Origin: an uncultured Bacteroidota bacterium | GTDB lineage: Bacteria; Bacteroidota; Bacteroidia; Chitinophagales; Chitinophagaceae | DNA length: 64,000 nt | Assembly: GCA_903938445.1 (NCBI GenBank) | Contig: CAJADG010000023.1 | Coordinates: forward strand, 62,001 to 126,000 | Reading direction: 5' to 3' | Shown: positions 50,293 through 59,056 of the stretch, piece by piece | How the letters are laid out: the number at the start of each line of letters is the position of its first letter | Numbering within the stretch: the first letter of the stretch is position 1 | Position numbers and translations under genes: made by a program | The notes under the pieces: model-generated | Seen by the model: only the letters and a program-made list of their open reading frames with translations | Told to the model about the DNA's origin: nothing | The model's database searches: none

Positions 50293-51593
50293 TGGTGTGC
50301 AAAGTTTTGGGTAAATTCTCCTTTGATTCTTTCAATGGGTGGGTTAAAGTATCCAAATTTCAAATCAGGAAATTCTTCTTGAATTAATTCCATCATTTGT
50401 TTGATACCCATAATTTCACCCATTTCAGTAAATCCAATTTTTCCTAAATACCAATCTGGATCAATATTAAAGTTTCTCCATTGAATCATTTTCAATCCCG
50501 TGTCTTTAATTAATTTTCTTAATGCTTCATATTCCTCAACACTGTCGGTCATTCCAGGGAAAACAAAATAATTGATGCTAGTCCATTTACCAGCTTCAGA
50601 CATTACGCGTATACTTTCTTTAATATCTGCAAATGTGTAATTATTAGGTCGGTAATAAGCATTGTAAATATTTTCACGCGCCGAGTTCATGCTTACACGA
50701 ATACTATCCAATCCTACAGCAGCCAATTCGGCAACCGCTTTTGGATTAGATCCATTGGTATTAATATTGATACTTCCTTTATCGGTATGTTTTCTTATTT
50801 CAATAATCGCTTCTTTAATCGTCTCCCACATTAACAAAGGTTCACCTTCGCAACCTTGTCCAAAACTTACAATTGGGAAAGGTGCACTCATTAAATGTGG
50901 AACAGTATATTCAACTACTTCGGCAGCAGTTGGTTTAAATGTTAAACGGTCCTGCGTTGAAATAATTTCTTCCTCCTGTGGTTGAAACGAAATACAACCT
51001 ATGCAATTGGCATTACAAGCTGGTGATATAGGAATTGGACATTCCCAACGACCCATTGCTAAATTTCGAGCGGCAGGACAGGTATAGGTTTGACAACAAT
51101 TTTCCATCAAGTGTTTTACTAACCTATTTTGACTATATAAGGAAAGCAACTTTTGCGTCCCCTTATCAATAATTTCTTGATCATATCCTTCACAATCCTG
51201 TCTAATGTCTTGTTCAATGCGCACAGCTGGCACATAATTTTTACCATCTAACCAACCCACGGCAGTGTAACAAAATAAGGGTAGTGTAGGTGCATCCGCA
51301 TCCAATGTTTCATATGCAGATACATATAAGCCTGTATGTGCTGGAGGAATAAACGCAGCAACTGCCCAACCTAATTCACATAATCGCATTTCACCTGTTT
51401 CTACATCAATTCCAATGCCACGACGGCCTGGTAATTCGTATAAATTTCCACCCTCAGGTAGTTCAATCCAATCTTCAACAGGAATTGGATAGGCATCCCA
51501 ACCTGCACGACCCACTGTATATAAGCTGGTGTCTTCAAAAATTTGGCCCTCGCCATCCGAGTATAATAAATAGGGTGATGTTGATAATGACAT
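50289..51593 (-). CDS. radical SAM protein with an extra N-terminal domain and extra cysteine cluster
   Basis: A 434-residue radical SAM enzyme. The SAM-cluster motif is CNANCIGC with C193, C197 and C200 (CX3CX2C). Before it lie about 185 residues not typical of the family, including a Tyr/Pro/Asp-rich part, and four further Cys close to the core: C166, C167, C172 and C185, spaced to be possible ligands of a second iron-sulfur cluster. After the core come INTNGSNP, GLDSIRVSMNSA and the C-terminal QWRNFNIDPDWY. No peptide-precursor gene is seen next to it. It does not match the better known groups (BioB, LipA, MoaA, HemN) by its extra parts. Second gene of the 52180-46439 operon; the DMT permease overlaps by 4 bases. 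Confidence 0.87.
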   Translation of the reverse strand: MSLSTSPYLLYSDGEGQIFEDTSLYTVGRAGWDAYPIPVEDWIELPEGGNLYELPGRRGIGIDVETGEMRLCELGWAVAAFIPPAHTGLYVSAYETLDADAPTLPLFCYTAVGWLDGKNYVPAVRIEQDIRQDCEGYDQEIIDKGTQKLLSLYSQNRLVKHLMENCCQTYTCPAARNLAMGRWECPIPISPACNANCIGCISFQPQEEEIISTQDRLTFKPTAAEVVEYTVPHLMSAPFPIVSFGQGCEGEPLLMWETIKEAIIEIRKHTDKGSININTNGSNPKAVAELAAVGLDSIRVSMNSARENIYNAYYRPNNYTFADIKESIRVMSEAGKWTSINYFVFPGMTDSVEEYEALRKLIKDTGLKMIQWRNFNIDPDWYLGKIGFTEMGEIMGIKQMMELIQEEFPDLKFGYFNPPIERIKGEFTQNFAHH

Positions 51594-51601
51594 GGTATAA
51601 A

Positions 51602-52180
51602 TTAAGATGCGTTATTAGATGTTATTTGCTTGGCAATAGCAATTTGTTCTTTACAAAATGTATTGAATTCAGTAGTGATAGACTCCGTTACAGGCTCATT
51701 GATATCCTTTTGGATGAGTTTATTATTCTTAAAATCAATGGTAATAACGTCGTCTTTGATTAGGGCATTTTGTATCATTGCCCATGAAAATTGCTTTTTA
51801 GGAAAGGTATTTATCACCATTCCAGCTGGATCAAACGCGATTTCATAAGGAAATTTGACCTGGCGCTCAAATAAAGCGCCTATTAAGTAAATTCCTGATA
51901 TGATAAGGGCTTTTGGCATTAAAAACCAGCCCCAACTCGCAAATAATAGGCCTAAACGGTAGTATGGTACGCCACCTTGTTTTTTTTGATATAGGCAAAA
52001 AATGAACCAACAAATTACCGAAGTCATTATGGCGATAATCAATGCTGGTTTGGCGTATAGGCCTTTGTAGATTCCAAAAGTGAATCCCAAAATGCTCAAC
52101 AAATACATAAATTGGCTTACTCGATCCACCTTCTTAAAATCGGGAGTTTTGCAAACAATGATATAGTCAAATATGCGCAT
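51602..52180 (-). CDS. membrane protein with a cytoplasmic PH-like domain, unknown function
   Basis: A 192-residue protein. It has hydrophobic segments at about residues 26-42, 45-65 and 75-105, then a soluble part (about 108-185) with a beta-rich pattern like bacterial PH domains (VKFPYEIAFDPAGMVINTF, FSWAMIQNALIKDDVITIDF). No catalytic residues are visible and I do not recognise the family beyond that. It heads the six-gene minus-strand operon that includes the radical SAM gene, 8 bases downstream. A candidate shortened -7 box TAAATTGC is at 52213-52220. Confidence 0.7.
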   Translation of the reverse strand: MRIFDYIIVCKTPDFKKVDRVSQFMYLLSILGFTFGIYKGLYAKPALIIAIMTSVICWFIFCLYQKKQGGVPYYRLGLLFASWGWFLMPKALIISGIYLIGALFERQVKFPYEIAFDPAGMVINTFPKKQFSWAMIQNALIKDDVITIDFKNNKLIQKDINEPVTESITTEFNTFCKEQIAIAKQITSNNAS

Positions 52181-52206
52181 AAAATGTATTTATGAGATAG
52201 GTAAAT

Positions 52207-52240
52207 TTTGGTGCAATTTAAGCCCATTTGTTTAACTTTG
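52207..52240 (+). promoter_or_regulatory. ccmE promoter, TTTG then TAACTTTG
   Basis: TTTG at 52207-52210 and TAACTTTG at 52233-52240 with a 22-base spacer, close to the full TTTG-N(17-23)-TAnnTTTG consensus. The box ends 4 bases before the ccmE ATG at 52245, so a short or absent leader is expected. A divergent candidate box TAAATTGC lies in the spacer. Confidence 0.72.
52213..52220 (-). promoter_or_regulatory. possible shortened -7 box (TAAATTGC) for the minus-strand operon
   Basis: Minus strand TAAATTGCACC, 32 bases before the ATG at 52180. Same form as the candidate boxes of pafA and the glgP-like gene. Confidence 0.35.
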
Positions 52241-52244
52241 CATC

Positions 52245-52655
52245 ATGAAGAAAACGCATATTATATTATTGGTACTTATTGCAGCTGCAATTGTAGTATT
52301 AATTAGTTACACAGGCGATTTAAGCAGTTATGAAACCATTGGTTCAGCTAAGCAAAAGCAGGGCAAATTTTTGAATTTAATTGTCAAAATGGATAAGTCC
52401 ATACCTGTGCAATATGATCCAGTGAAGGATCCTAACTTATTAAAGTTTGCGGTGCAAGATAGTTTAGGTGGAAAAATAAATGTGGTTTATCATAACACAA
52501 TGCCAACAGATATGGAAAAATCAGAGCGATTGGTATTAAAAGGAAAAGTGCAAGGCGATGTTTTTGAATGTTCTGCCATTGTTTTAAAATGTCCATCAAA
52601 ATATAAGGACAACGCAGCAGCTAACAAAAATCAACCCGTTGCGATTGCTGACTAA
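52245..52655 (+). CDS. ccmE: cytochrome c maturation protein CcmE (heme chaperone), CxxxY type
   Basis: Periplasmic heme chaperone that hands heme to the CcmF lyase. The 136 residues have one N-terminal transmembrane anchor (about 7-21) and a small OB-fold domain with LVLKGKVQGDVFECSAIVLKCPSKY (in parts). The heme-attachment site in classical CcmE is HxxxY; here it is C116-P-S-K-Y120, the CxxxY form described for a subset of bacteria and archaea. Other strands and length fit. ccmF follows 41 bases on. Confidence 0.9.
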   Translation: MKKTHIILLVLIAAAIVVLISYTGDLSSYETIGSAKQKQGKFLNLIVKMDKSIPVQYDPVKDPNLLKFAVQDSLGGKINVVYHNTMPTDMEKSERLVLKGKVQGDVFECSAIVLKCPSKYKDNAAANKNQPVAIAD

Positions 52656-52696
52656 ATGTAGGAGGTAGATTTATTTTAATTATTTCAAATTATTCG

Positions 52697-55171
52697 ATGA
52701 ATACATCAACAAATGCGGCAGCAGTGCAATTTATAGGAGAACATTTATTGCCTGGGCAGTTGGGCTATTTCTTAACCATACTTTCATTAGTGGCTTCATT
52801 AGTAGCCACTTTTTCTTTTGCAAAAGCTTTTTATGCAAAAGAAATTAACAGCCAAAACGAATGGAAAAAATTAGCCAACATCGCATTCATCATTGAATCT
52901 GTTGCCGTATTTATTTGTTTTATTATTTTGTTTTATGTGATTTCAAATCATTTGTTTGAATACAAGTATTCTTACATGCATAGTGATAAGCACATGCCTG
53001 CTCAATATTTATTAAGTTGTTTTTGGGAAGGACAAGAAGGTAGCTTTTTATTATGGAGTTTTTGGCATTGTGTGTTAGGCTTGTTAGTAATGAATCGTTC
53101 TGATAAATGGAAACAAGATTCATTTGGGGTAATGATGGTATTGAGTTTCGTTCAATTCTGTTTGGCTACCATGGTAGTAGGATTGTATGTTTTTGGACAT
53201 AAAATTGGAAGCAGTCCATTTAGTTTATTAAGAGATGAAATGCCTTGGCCAATTCTTTCTAGACCAGATTATTTACAATTATTAAAAGACGGAACTGGAT
53301 TAAATACTTTATTACAAAATTATTGGATGGTGATACATCCACCTATCTTATTCTTAGGATTCGCGTCTACAAGTATTCCTTTTGGATTCGCAGTAGTGGG
53401 TTTGTTAAAGAAAGATAATAAGTGGATGGTGAATGCTTTACCGTGGGCAACTTTTTCGGCAGGTATTTTAGGATTGGGTATTATGATGGGTGCTGCATGG
53501 GCATATGAAAGTTTAACTTTTGGTGGCTATTGGGCATGGGATCCAGTAGAAAATGCATCCTTGGTTCCTTGGTTAGCACTGGTAGCAGCTATACATACTG
53601 CCATGATTTATCGTAAAACAGAAACTGGTTTACGTGTAACTTATTTATTTTTTGGCCTTAGTTTTTTATTGGTAGTGTATTCTACCTTTTTAACAAGAAG
53701 TGGAATTTTAGGAGATACTTCGGTACATGCTTTCACAGATCTTGGAATGAATGGGCAATTATTAGCTTTCTTAACCGTATTTGTAATTCCGTTTTTTGTG
53801 TTATTTTTTGCTAGATTTAAATTCATGGCAGATCCTGCTAAAGAAGATGCAGTGGATAGCAGAGAGTTCTGGATGTTAGTGGGTTCATTGGCATTGTTTT
53901 TATCAGCAGTAGTAATTATTTCCATTACTTCCATTCCAGTTTATAATAAAATATTTGGAACCAAAATTGCACCTCCGGAGGATCCTGCATTTGCACACAA
54001 TCAGGTACAAGTGTTTGTGGCTATCATTATTGGCGTATTGTCTGCCATTGGACAATTCTTAAAATACAAAGGGGGATCTGAGAAAGGGAGTTTTATAAAA
54101 AGTATTAGTAGTTCATTAATCATAACTGCTATTATAAGTGCAATCATCTTTGCATTTGTAGGTATTGCTTTTAAAGAAAAAGGAGTTGGATTTTTAGCTG
54201 CATTATTTATAGCAACTGTTACATCAGTTTTTGCTATTGTAGCCAATTCGCATTATTGGATCGTGATTTTAAAATGGAAATTAAAATCGGCAGGCGCAAG
54301 TATTGGTCATATTGGTTTTGGTATGGTTTTATTAGGCATATTATTGTCATCCTCTAACAAAACAGTTTTAAGTTGGAATACTACAGGTATAAATGTGATT
54401 CAAAAAGATCCTAATGGAAAAAGTCCTGCAGGAAATCCAATGGAAAACATCACTTTATTTGAAACCATTCCGACAGATATGGGTAAATACATGGTGACTT
54501 ATGTAAGAGACACCGTTGATAATTTGGATAAAAAATTCTTTGAATTAAAGTTTGCAGAAAAAGGAATCAATAAAACAATTAAAGACTCTTTTTATTTGTA
54601 TCCAGATGTATTAAAAAACAATAAAGGGATGGAAGGGTTCTCTGCAAATCCTTCATCAAAGCACTATTGGAACAAGGACATTTTTGTTTATGTAACTTCT
54701 TTTCAGGATCATTCCAAGGAGGATACGGTTCAGTTTAAGCCACATCAAATTAAAATAGGGGACTCTGTTTTTTATAGCAATGGATATGTGAAATTGGAAA
54801 AAGTGTTAGTGAATCCAAATCCAAATAGAGCAGCCAATGTGAATGAATTGGTTTTACAAATGTCAGTGCATAGTGTTACTGGTCTTGCCTATGAAGCAAA
54901 GCCTGCAATTAGATTAGAGGGAATGAATATGACTATGATTCCTGATACCATTAGAGCACAAAATTTAATTTTGAACTTTAATAATGTAGTGGATCAGACT
55001 AAAGGAATTTTGCAAATAGGATTAAAAGAATCATCTACACTTTCTAATTTAATTACTTTAAAAGTATATGAGTTTCCATTTATAAATGTGTTATGGATAG
55101 GTGTGATTGTAATGACATTCGGTTTTATGGTAAGCACTTGGGCAAGGGTAAAGGCGTTAAAGTCGAGATAA
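52697..55171 (+). CDS. ccmF: heme lyase CcmF (CcmF/CcsA family)
   Basis: Polytopic inner-membrane heme-handling protein that attaches heme to apocytochrome c. The 824 residues have about fourteen or fifteen hydrophobic segments. The WWD domain reads GGYWAWDPVENASLVPWLALV, and heme-ligand His candidates surround it (WMVIHPPILFLGF, AIHTAMIYRK). The C-terminal region (about 580-800) is a large periplasmic domain, as in Bacteroidota CcmF. Follows ccmE by 41 bases. No ccmA, B, C or D is in the window. Confidence 0.93.
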   Translation: MNTSTNAAAVQFIGEHLLPGQLGYFLTILSLVASLVATFSFAKAFYAKEINSQNEWKKLANIAFIIESVAVFICFIILFYVISNHLFEYKYSYMHSDKHMPAQYLLSCFWEGQEGSFLLWSFWHCVLGLLVMNRSDKWKQDSFGVMMVLSFVQFCLATMVVGLYVFGHKIGSSPFSLLRDEMPWPILSRPDYLQLLKDGTGLNTLLQNYWMVIHPPILFLGFASTSIPFGFAVVGLLKKDNKWMVNALPWATFSAGILGLGIMMGAAWAYESLTFGGYWAWDPVENASLVPWLALVAAIHTAMIYRKTETGLRVTYLFFGLSFLLVVYSTFLTRSGILGDTSVHAFTDLGMNGQLLAFLTVFVIPFFVLFFARFKFMADPAKEDAVDSREFWMLVGSLALFLSAVVIISITSIPVYNKIFGTKIAPPEDPAFAHNQVQVFVAIIIGVLSAIGQFLKYKGGSEKGSFIKSISSSLIITAIISAIIFAFVGIAFKEKGVGFLAALFIATVTSVFAIVANSHYWIVILKWKLKSAGASIGHIGFGMVLLGILLSSSNKTVLSWNTTGINVIQKDPNGKSPAGNPMENITLFETIPTDMGKYMVTYVRDTVDNLDKKFFELKFAEKGINKTIKDSFYLYPDVLKNNKGMEGFSANPSSKHYWNKDIFVYVTSFQDHSKEDTVQFKPHQIKIGDSVFYSNGYVKLEKVLVNPNPNRAANVNELVLQMSVHSVTGLAYEAKPAIRLEGMNMTMIPDTIRAQNLILNFNNVVDQTKGILQIGLKESSTLSNLITLKVYEFPFINVLWIGVIVMTFGFMVSTWARVKALKSR

Positions 55172-55247
55172 TTTTTCAATAATAACAATAAGAGAAAGGT
55201 TACTTTTTATAAATTAGGGTATCAATTCATAGCCAAGGCTATTAAAA

Positions 55248-55859
55248 ATGATAAAATTAGTTAAGTACATATTGCCATTATTATTGCTTGCAGTTTATTC
55301 CAATAAATTAACTGCACAAAAAGGTGCATATGATACCCTTCGTGTTGAGGCTTTTATTACACCTGAGGGAGACACTATTCCAAGTGCTTGGTTGCCTACT
55401 GTCGAAGTAAAATCTATTATGACAGCTCAGGCAAAAAAACAATGGCAGGAATGGACCAGGCTTCGTAATGCCGTTTATGTAACTTATCCATATGCATTAA
55501 GGGCTAGCATGGTTATTAATGATGTAAATAGCCAATTAAGGAATGTTACCGATGAAAAGAAAAGAAAGGAAATTATAAAGTTGAGAGAAAAAGATTTAAA
55601 ACGCGATTTTGGTGATAAGGTTACGAATCTCTCTATTTATCAGGGTAAGGTGCTTATGAAATTAATTAAGAGAGAAACAGGTAATAATTGTTACGATTTA
55701 ATTAAAGAATATAAAGGTGGTTTTAATGCTGGATTCTGGCAAACAGTTGCTTATTTATTTAGCAGTAGCTTAAAACAACAATATGATCCAAAAGGGGAGG
55801 ATCAGCAAATTGAACAATTTGTTTTAGAAGTTCGCAAACTATACGGTTTAAGAAGTTAG
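55248..55859 (+). CDS. DUF4294 family exported protein
   Basis: A 203-residue protein with a signal peptide (MIKLVKYILPLLLLAVYSNKLTAQ). The mature part matches DUF4294: ITPEGDTIPSAWLPTVEV, then ARLRNAVYVTYPYALRA-type WTRLRNAVYVTYPYALRAS, and the helical middle EIIKLREKDLKRDFGDKVTNLSI with GKVLMKLIKRETGNNCYDLIKEYKGG (in parts). Function unknown; the family is found mainly in Bacteroidota. It lies between ccmF and glnS, 47 bases before the glnS start. Confidence 0.85.
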   Translation: MIKLVKYILPLLLLAVYSNKLTAQKGAYDTLRVEAFITPEGDTIPSAWLPTVEVKSIMTAQAKKQWQEWTRLRNAVYVTYPYALRASMVINDVNSQLRNVTDEKKRKEIIKLREKDLKRDFGDKVTNLSIYQGKVLMKLIKRETGNNCYDLIKEYKGGFNAGFWQTVAYLFSSSLKQQYDPKGEDQQIEQFVLEVRKLYGLRS

Positions 55860-55906
55860 TTTTTTGGGGTAGGTTTTTGTACCTTTACCCAATAGTTACT
55901 ACCATT

Positions 55907-57562
55907 ATGAGTGAAGAAAAAAGTCTGAATTTTATTGAAGAAATTATTTCCGAGGATCTAGCCTCAGGAAAGTACGCGTCTATCTTAACCAGGTTCCCAC
56001 CAGAGCCTAATGGTTATTTACATATAGGACATGCAAAAAGTATTTGTTTGAATTTTGGGTTAGCAAAAAATTTTGGCGGCAAAACCAATTTACGTTTTGA
56101 TGACACCAATCCTGCAAAAGAAGATGTTGAATATGTAGATAGTATTAAAGAGGATGTAAAGTGGTTGGGATTTGAATGGGAAAAAGAATGTTATGCTTCT
56201 GATTATTTTGATCAACTGTATGCATTTGCAGTTCAATTAATTGAGAAAGGTTTGGCTTATGTTGATGATAGTACTGCCGAAGAAATTGCACAACAAAAAG
56301 GAACTCCTACAGTACCAGGAACAGGGAATGCATTTAGAAATAGAAGCATTGAAGAAAACTTGGAATTATTTGCAGGCATGAAAGCAGGCAAATATGCAGA
56401 TGGTGAAAAAGTGTTGAGAGCAAAAATAGATTTAGCGAGTCCTAATATGCATATGCGTGATCCTTTATTGTATCGTATAAAGCGCGCGCATCATCATCGC
56501 ACTGGAGATGCTTGGTGTATTTATCCAATGTATGATTTTGCTCATGGGCAAAGTGATTCTATTGAAAATATTACACACTCTATCTGTACATTGGAATTTA
56601 TTCCACATCGTGCATTGTACGATTGGTGTATTGAACAATTAGGTATTTATCCTTCACATCAATATGAGTTTGCGCGTTTAAATATGACCTACACGGTAAT
56701 GAGTAAGCGTAAATTATTGCAATTAGTTGAGGAAGAATTTGTGGAAAGTTGGGATGATCCTCGTATGCCTACCATTAGTGGTATGCGTCGTAGAGGATAT
56801 ACACCAGAGAGTATTCGAGATTTTTGTGAAAGAATTGGAATTGCTAAGAGAGAGAATATTATTGATTTTAGTTTGTTAGAATTCTGTGTAAGAGAGCATT
56901 TGAATAAAGTGGCTATGCGTCGTATGGTGGTGACGAACCCCATTAAATTAGTGATTACTAATTTTGATAAAGGGGAAGAAATTTTACATTCCGAAAATAA
57001 TCCGGAGGATCCAAATGGAGGAACGCGTGAAGTTCCATTTAGTAATGAGCTTTGGATAGAGCGTGAGGACTTTATGGAAGAACCTACCAAGAAATATTTT
57101 AGATTAGGACCAGGTTTGTCTGTTCGCTTAAAGAGTGCTTACATTGTTACCTGCGAAAGTTTTGAAAAAGATGCAGCGGGTAATATTACTACTGTTTATG
57201 CTTCTTACAATCCTCAAAGTAAATCAGGACAAGATACAAGTGGCATTCATGTTAAAGGAACCTTGCATTGGGTAAGCGCAAAACATGCTGTGCCTGTATT
57301 ATTAAATGAGTATGATCGTTTATTTAACGTAGAAGATTTATCAAGTGCCGATGGAGATTTTAAAGATTATATCAATCCATCTTCGCTTAATGTAGTGAAT
57401 GCATATGCTGAACCTGCATTGGCAACAGATCCATTAGATGTTCGTTTTCAGTTTTTAAGAAAAGGATATTTTTATCAGGATACAAAAAGTACAAAAGATA
57501 AATTAATATTTAATCGTACGGTAGGCTTGAAAGATGCTTGGGCAAAGGAGCAAAAAAAATAG
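55907..57562 (+). CDS. glnS: glutaminyl-tRNA synthetase
   Basis: Class I aminoacyl-tRNA synthetase that charges tRNA-Gln. From ATG 55907 (MSEEKSLNFIEEIISED) it is 551 residues. Active site: HIGH at 39-42 (GYLHIGHAKS) and the KMSKS equivalent MSKRK at 265-269. The GlnRS-specific RFDDTNPAKEDVEY and the C-terminal anticodon beta-barrels (about 340-550) are present. The frame is open 10 codons upstream to a TTG, but a near-match -7 box TACCTTTA (55880-55887) lies inside that stretch, so ATG 55907 is taken. Confidence 0.96.
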   Translation: MSEEKSLNFIEEIISEDLASGKYASILTRFPPEPNGYLHIGHAKSICLNFGLAKNFGGKTNLRFDDTNPAKEDVEYVDSIKEDVKWLGFEWEKECYASDYFDQLYAFAVQLIEKGLAYVDDSTAEEIAQQKGTPTVPGTGNAFRNRSIEENLELFAGMKAGKYADGEKVLRAKIDLASPNMHMRDPLLYRIKRAHHHRTGDAWCIYPMYDFAHGQSDSIENITHSICTLEFIPHRALYDWCIEQLGIYPSHQYEFARLNMTYTVMSKRKLLQLVEEEFVESWDDPRMPTISGMRRRGYTPESIRDFCERIGIAKRENIIDFSLLEFCVREHLNKVAMRRMVVTNPIKLVITNFDKGEEILHSENNPEDPNGGTREVPFSNELWIEREDFMEEPTKKYFRLGPGLSVRLKSAYIVTCESFEKDAAGNITTVYASYNPQSKSGQDTSGIHVKGTLHWVSAKHAVPVLLNEYDRLFNVEDLSSADGDFKDYINPSSLNVVNAYAEPALATDPLDVRFQFLRKGYFYQDTKSTKDKLIFNRTVGLKDAWAKEQKK

Positions 57563-57597
57563 ATTTACTTTAAAAGAGTAATATCAAAAAGGAAACT

Positions 57598-58977
57598 ATG
57601 TTAAATCTAGAAACATTTAAAGCCAATTGGGATAAACAGTTTCCAGATATTAATTTACACAAGACACATTTTATTATTGCCGTAAGTGGTGGAGTGGATA
57701 GTGTAGTGCTTGCTCATTTATTACATGCTTTAAAAGCCTCATGCACTATTGCACATGTCAATTTTCAATTAAGAGGAGCGGAGAGTGTGCGTGATGAAAA
57801 TTTTGTGCGCGACTATGCTGCTCAATTAACAATACCTATTGAAATTCATGCCTGTGAAACAGCAAAATATGCAGAGACCTATAAAATGGGTATACAGCAA
57901 GCTGCACGTGAAATTAGGTATGCTTGGTTTGGAGCATTAACTGATAGCATTTCAAAAAATAAACAAGAGCAAGTTGTATTATTAACTGCACATCATGCCG
58001 ATGATCAAGTAGAGACAGTATTAATGCAATTGTTTAGAGGGACTGGTATTCATGGACTAACAGGTATACCAGCCCGAAGAAAAGATGTCTTAAATATTGC
58101 AAGGCCATTACTTATTTTTTCGAAGGATGAAATAAAAGCCTATGCTGCTACTAATGGTCTTTCCTATGTTGAGGATAGTAGTAATGAAAAGAATGATTAC
58201 ACTAGGAATTTAATTCGCAATCAATTACTACCGCAGGTGGCTACTATTTATCCAATGGTGCAGGAAAATATTTTGTCTACATCTCAAAAATTAAAGGAAG
58301 CAGAAGAAATTGTCATTCAAACAGTGGAAGCTTTCTGGAAAAAAGGGTTCCAATATAAAAAAGGAATTCCATCTATCCCTATTGCTTATTGGCAAAAAGT
58401 AAAAGGCAATGCTACCTTTACTTGGGGTTTAATAAAACAATATGGATTTAAGCCACAGCAAATTGAAGAAGTTTATAAGATAATAGAAGGGAATAAAGGT
58501 GCTTTCATTGCATCCACCACGCATAAATTTATAAATTGGGATGGTCATATTCAAATTGTTAGTAATGAACTCGAAAAAGAATATCTCACCATTTATGAAA
58601 ATGTTATATCCAATAATGAAACAGTAAATTTAAAATTCGGGGCATTGAAATTTGAAATAGTTGAAAACTACACTGATTTATTTATTGACAAAGATCCAAA
58701 ATTTGCTTATTTAGATGCCTCTAAAATAGAGTGGCCATTGCTCTATCGTAGCTGGGAATCCACAGACTATTTTTATCCATTAGGTTTACGTAAAAAGAAA
58801 AAGTTAAATCAATTCTTAGGGAATCTTAAATTAAGCCCTAAGCATAAGGAAAGGGTAACAGTGATCTCTGTTTCCAGTAAAATTTGCTGGATAGTTGGCA
58901 AAAGAATCGATGATCGATTTAAGATTAGCTCAACTACTAAAAATATCTTAAAAATTAGCTGGGAAGAAGCCAAGTAA
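57598..58977 (+). CDS. tilS: tRNA(Ile)-lysidine synthase
   Basis: Modifies C34 of tRNA-Ile(CAU) to lysidine so it reads AUA. The 459 residues have the N-type ATP pyrophosphatase domain with P-loop AVSGGVDS (S30-G31-G32-V33-D34-S35), VNFQLRGAESVRDE, TAHHADDQVETVLMQLFRGTG, and PLLIFSKDEIKAYA, then the TilS-specific C-terminal domains (about 230-459). All motifs and length are normal. Follows glnS with a 35-base gap. Confidence 0.94.
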   Translation: MLNLETFKANWDKQFPDINLHKTHFIIAVSGGVDSVVLAHLLHALKASCTIAHVNFQLRGAESVRDENFVRDYAAQLTIPIEIHACETAKYAETYKMGIQQAAREIRYAWFGALTDSISKNKQEQVVLLTAHHADDQVETVLMQLFRGTGIHGLTGIPARRKDVLNIARPLLIFSKDEIKAYAATNGLSYVEDSSNEKNDYTRNLIRNQLLPQVATIYPMVQENILSTSQKLKEAEEIVIQTVEAFWKKGFQYKKGIPSIPIAYWQKVKGNATFTWGLIKQYGFKPQQIEEVYKIIEGNKGAFIASTTHKFINWDGHIQIVSNELEKEYLTIYENVISNNETVNLKFGALKFEIVENYTDLFIDKDPKFAYLDASKIEWPLLYRSWESTDYFYPLGLRKKKKLNQFLGNLKLSPKHKERVTVISVSSKICWIVGKRIDDRFKISSTTKNILKISWEEAK

Positions 58978-59056
58978 AAAGGGGAATTTCAATATTTATT
59001 CTATATTTTTATAAGCCTACATTGGCATTCACATAGAAATATATTTTAATATTTTA

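Noticed and set aside
55877-55906. TTG start for glnS 10 codons upstream
   Set aside because: A near-match -7 box lies within it; ATG 55907 fits the usual GlnRS N-terminus.
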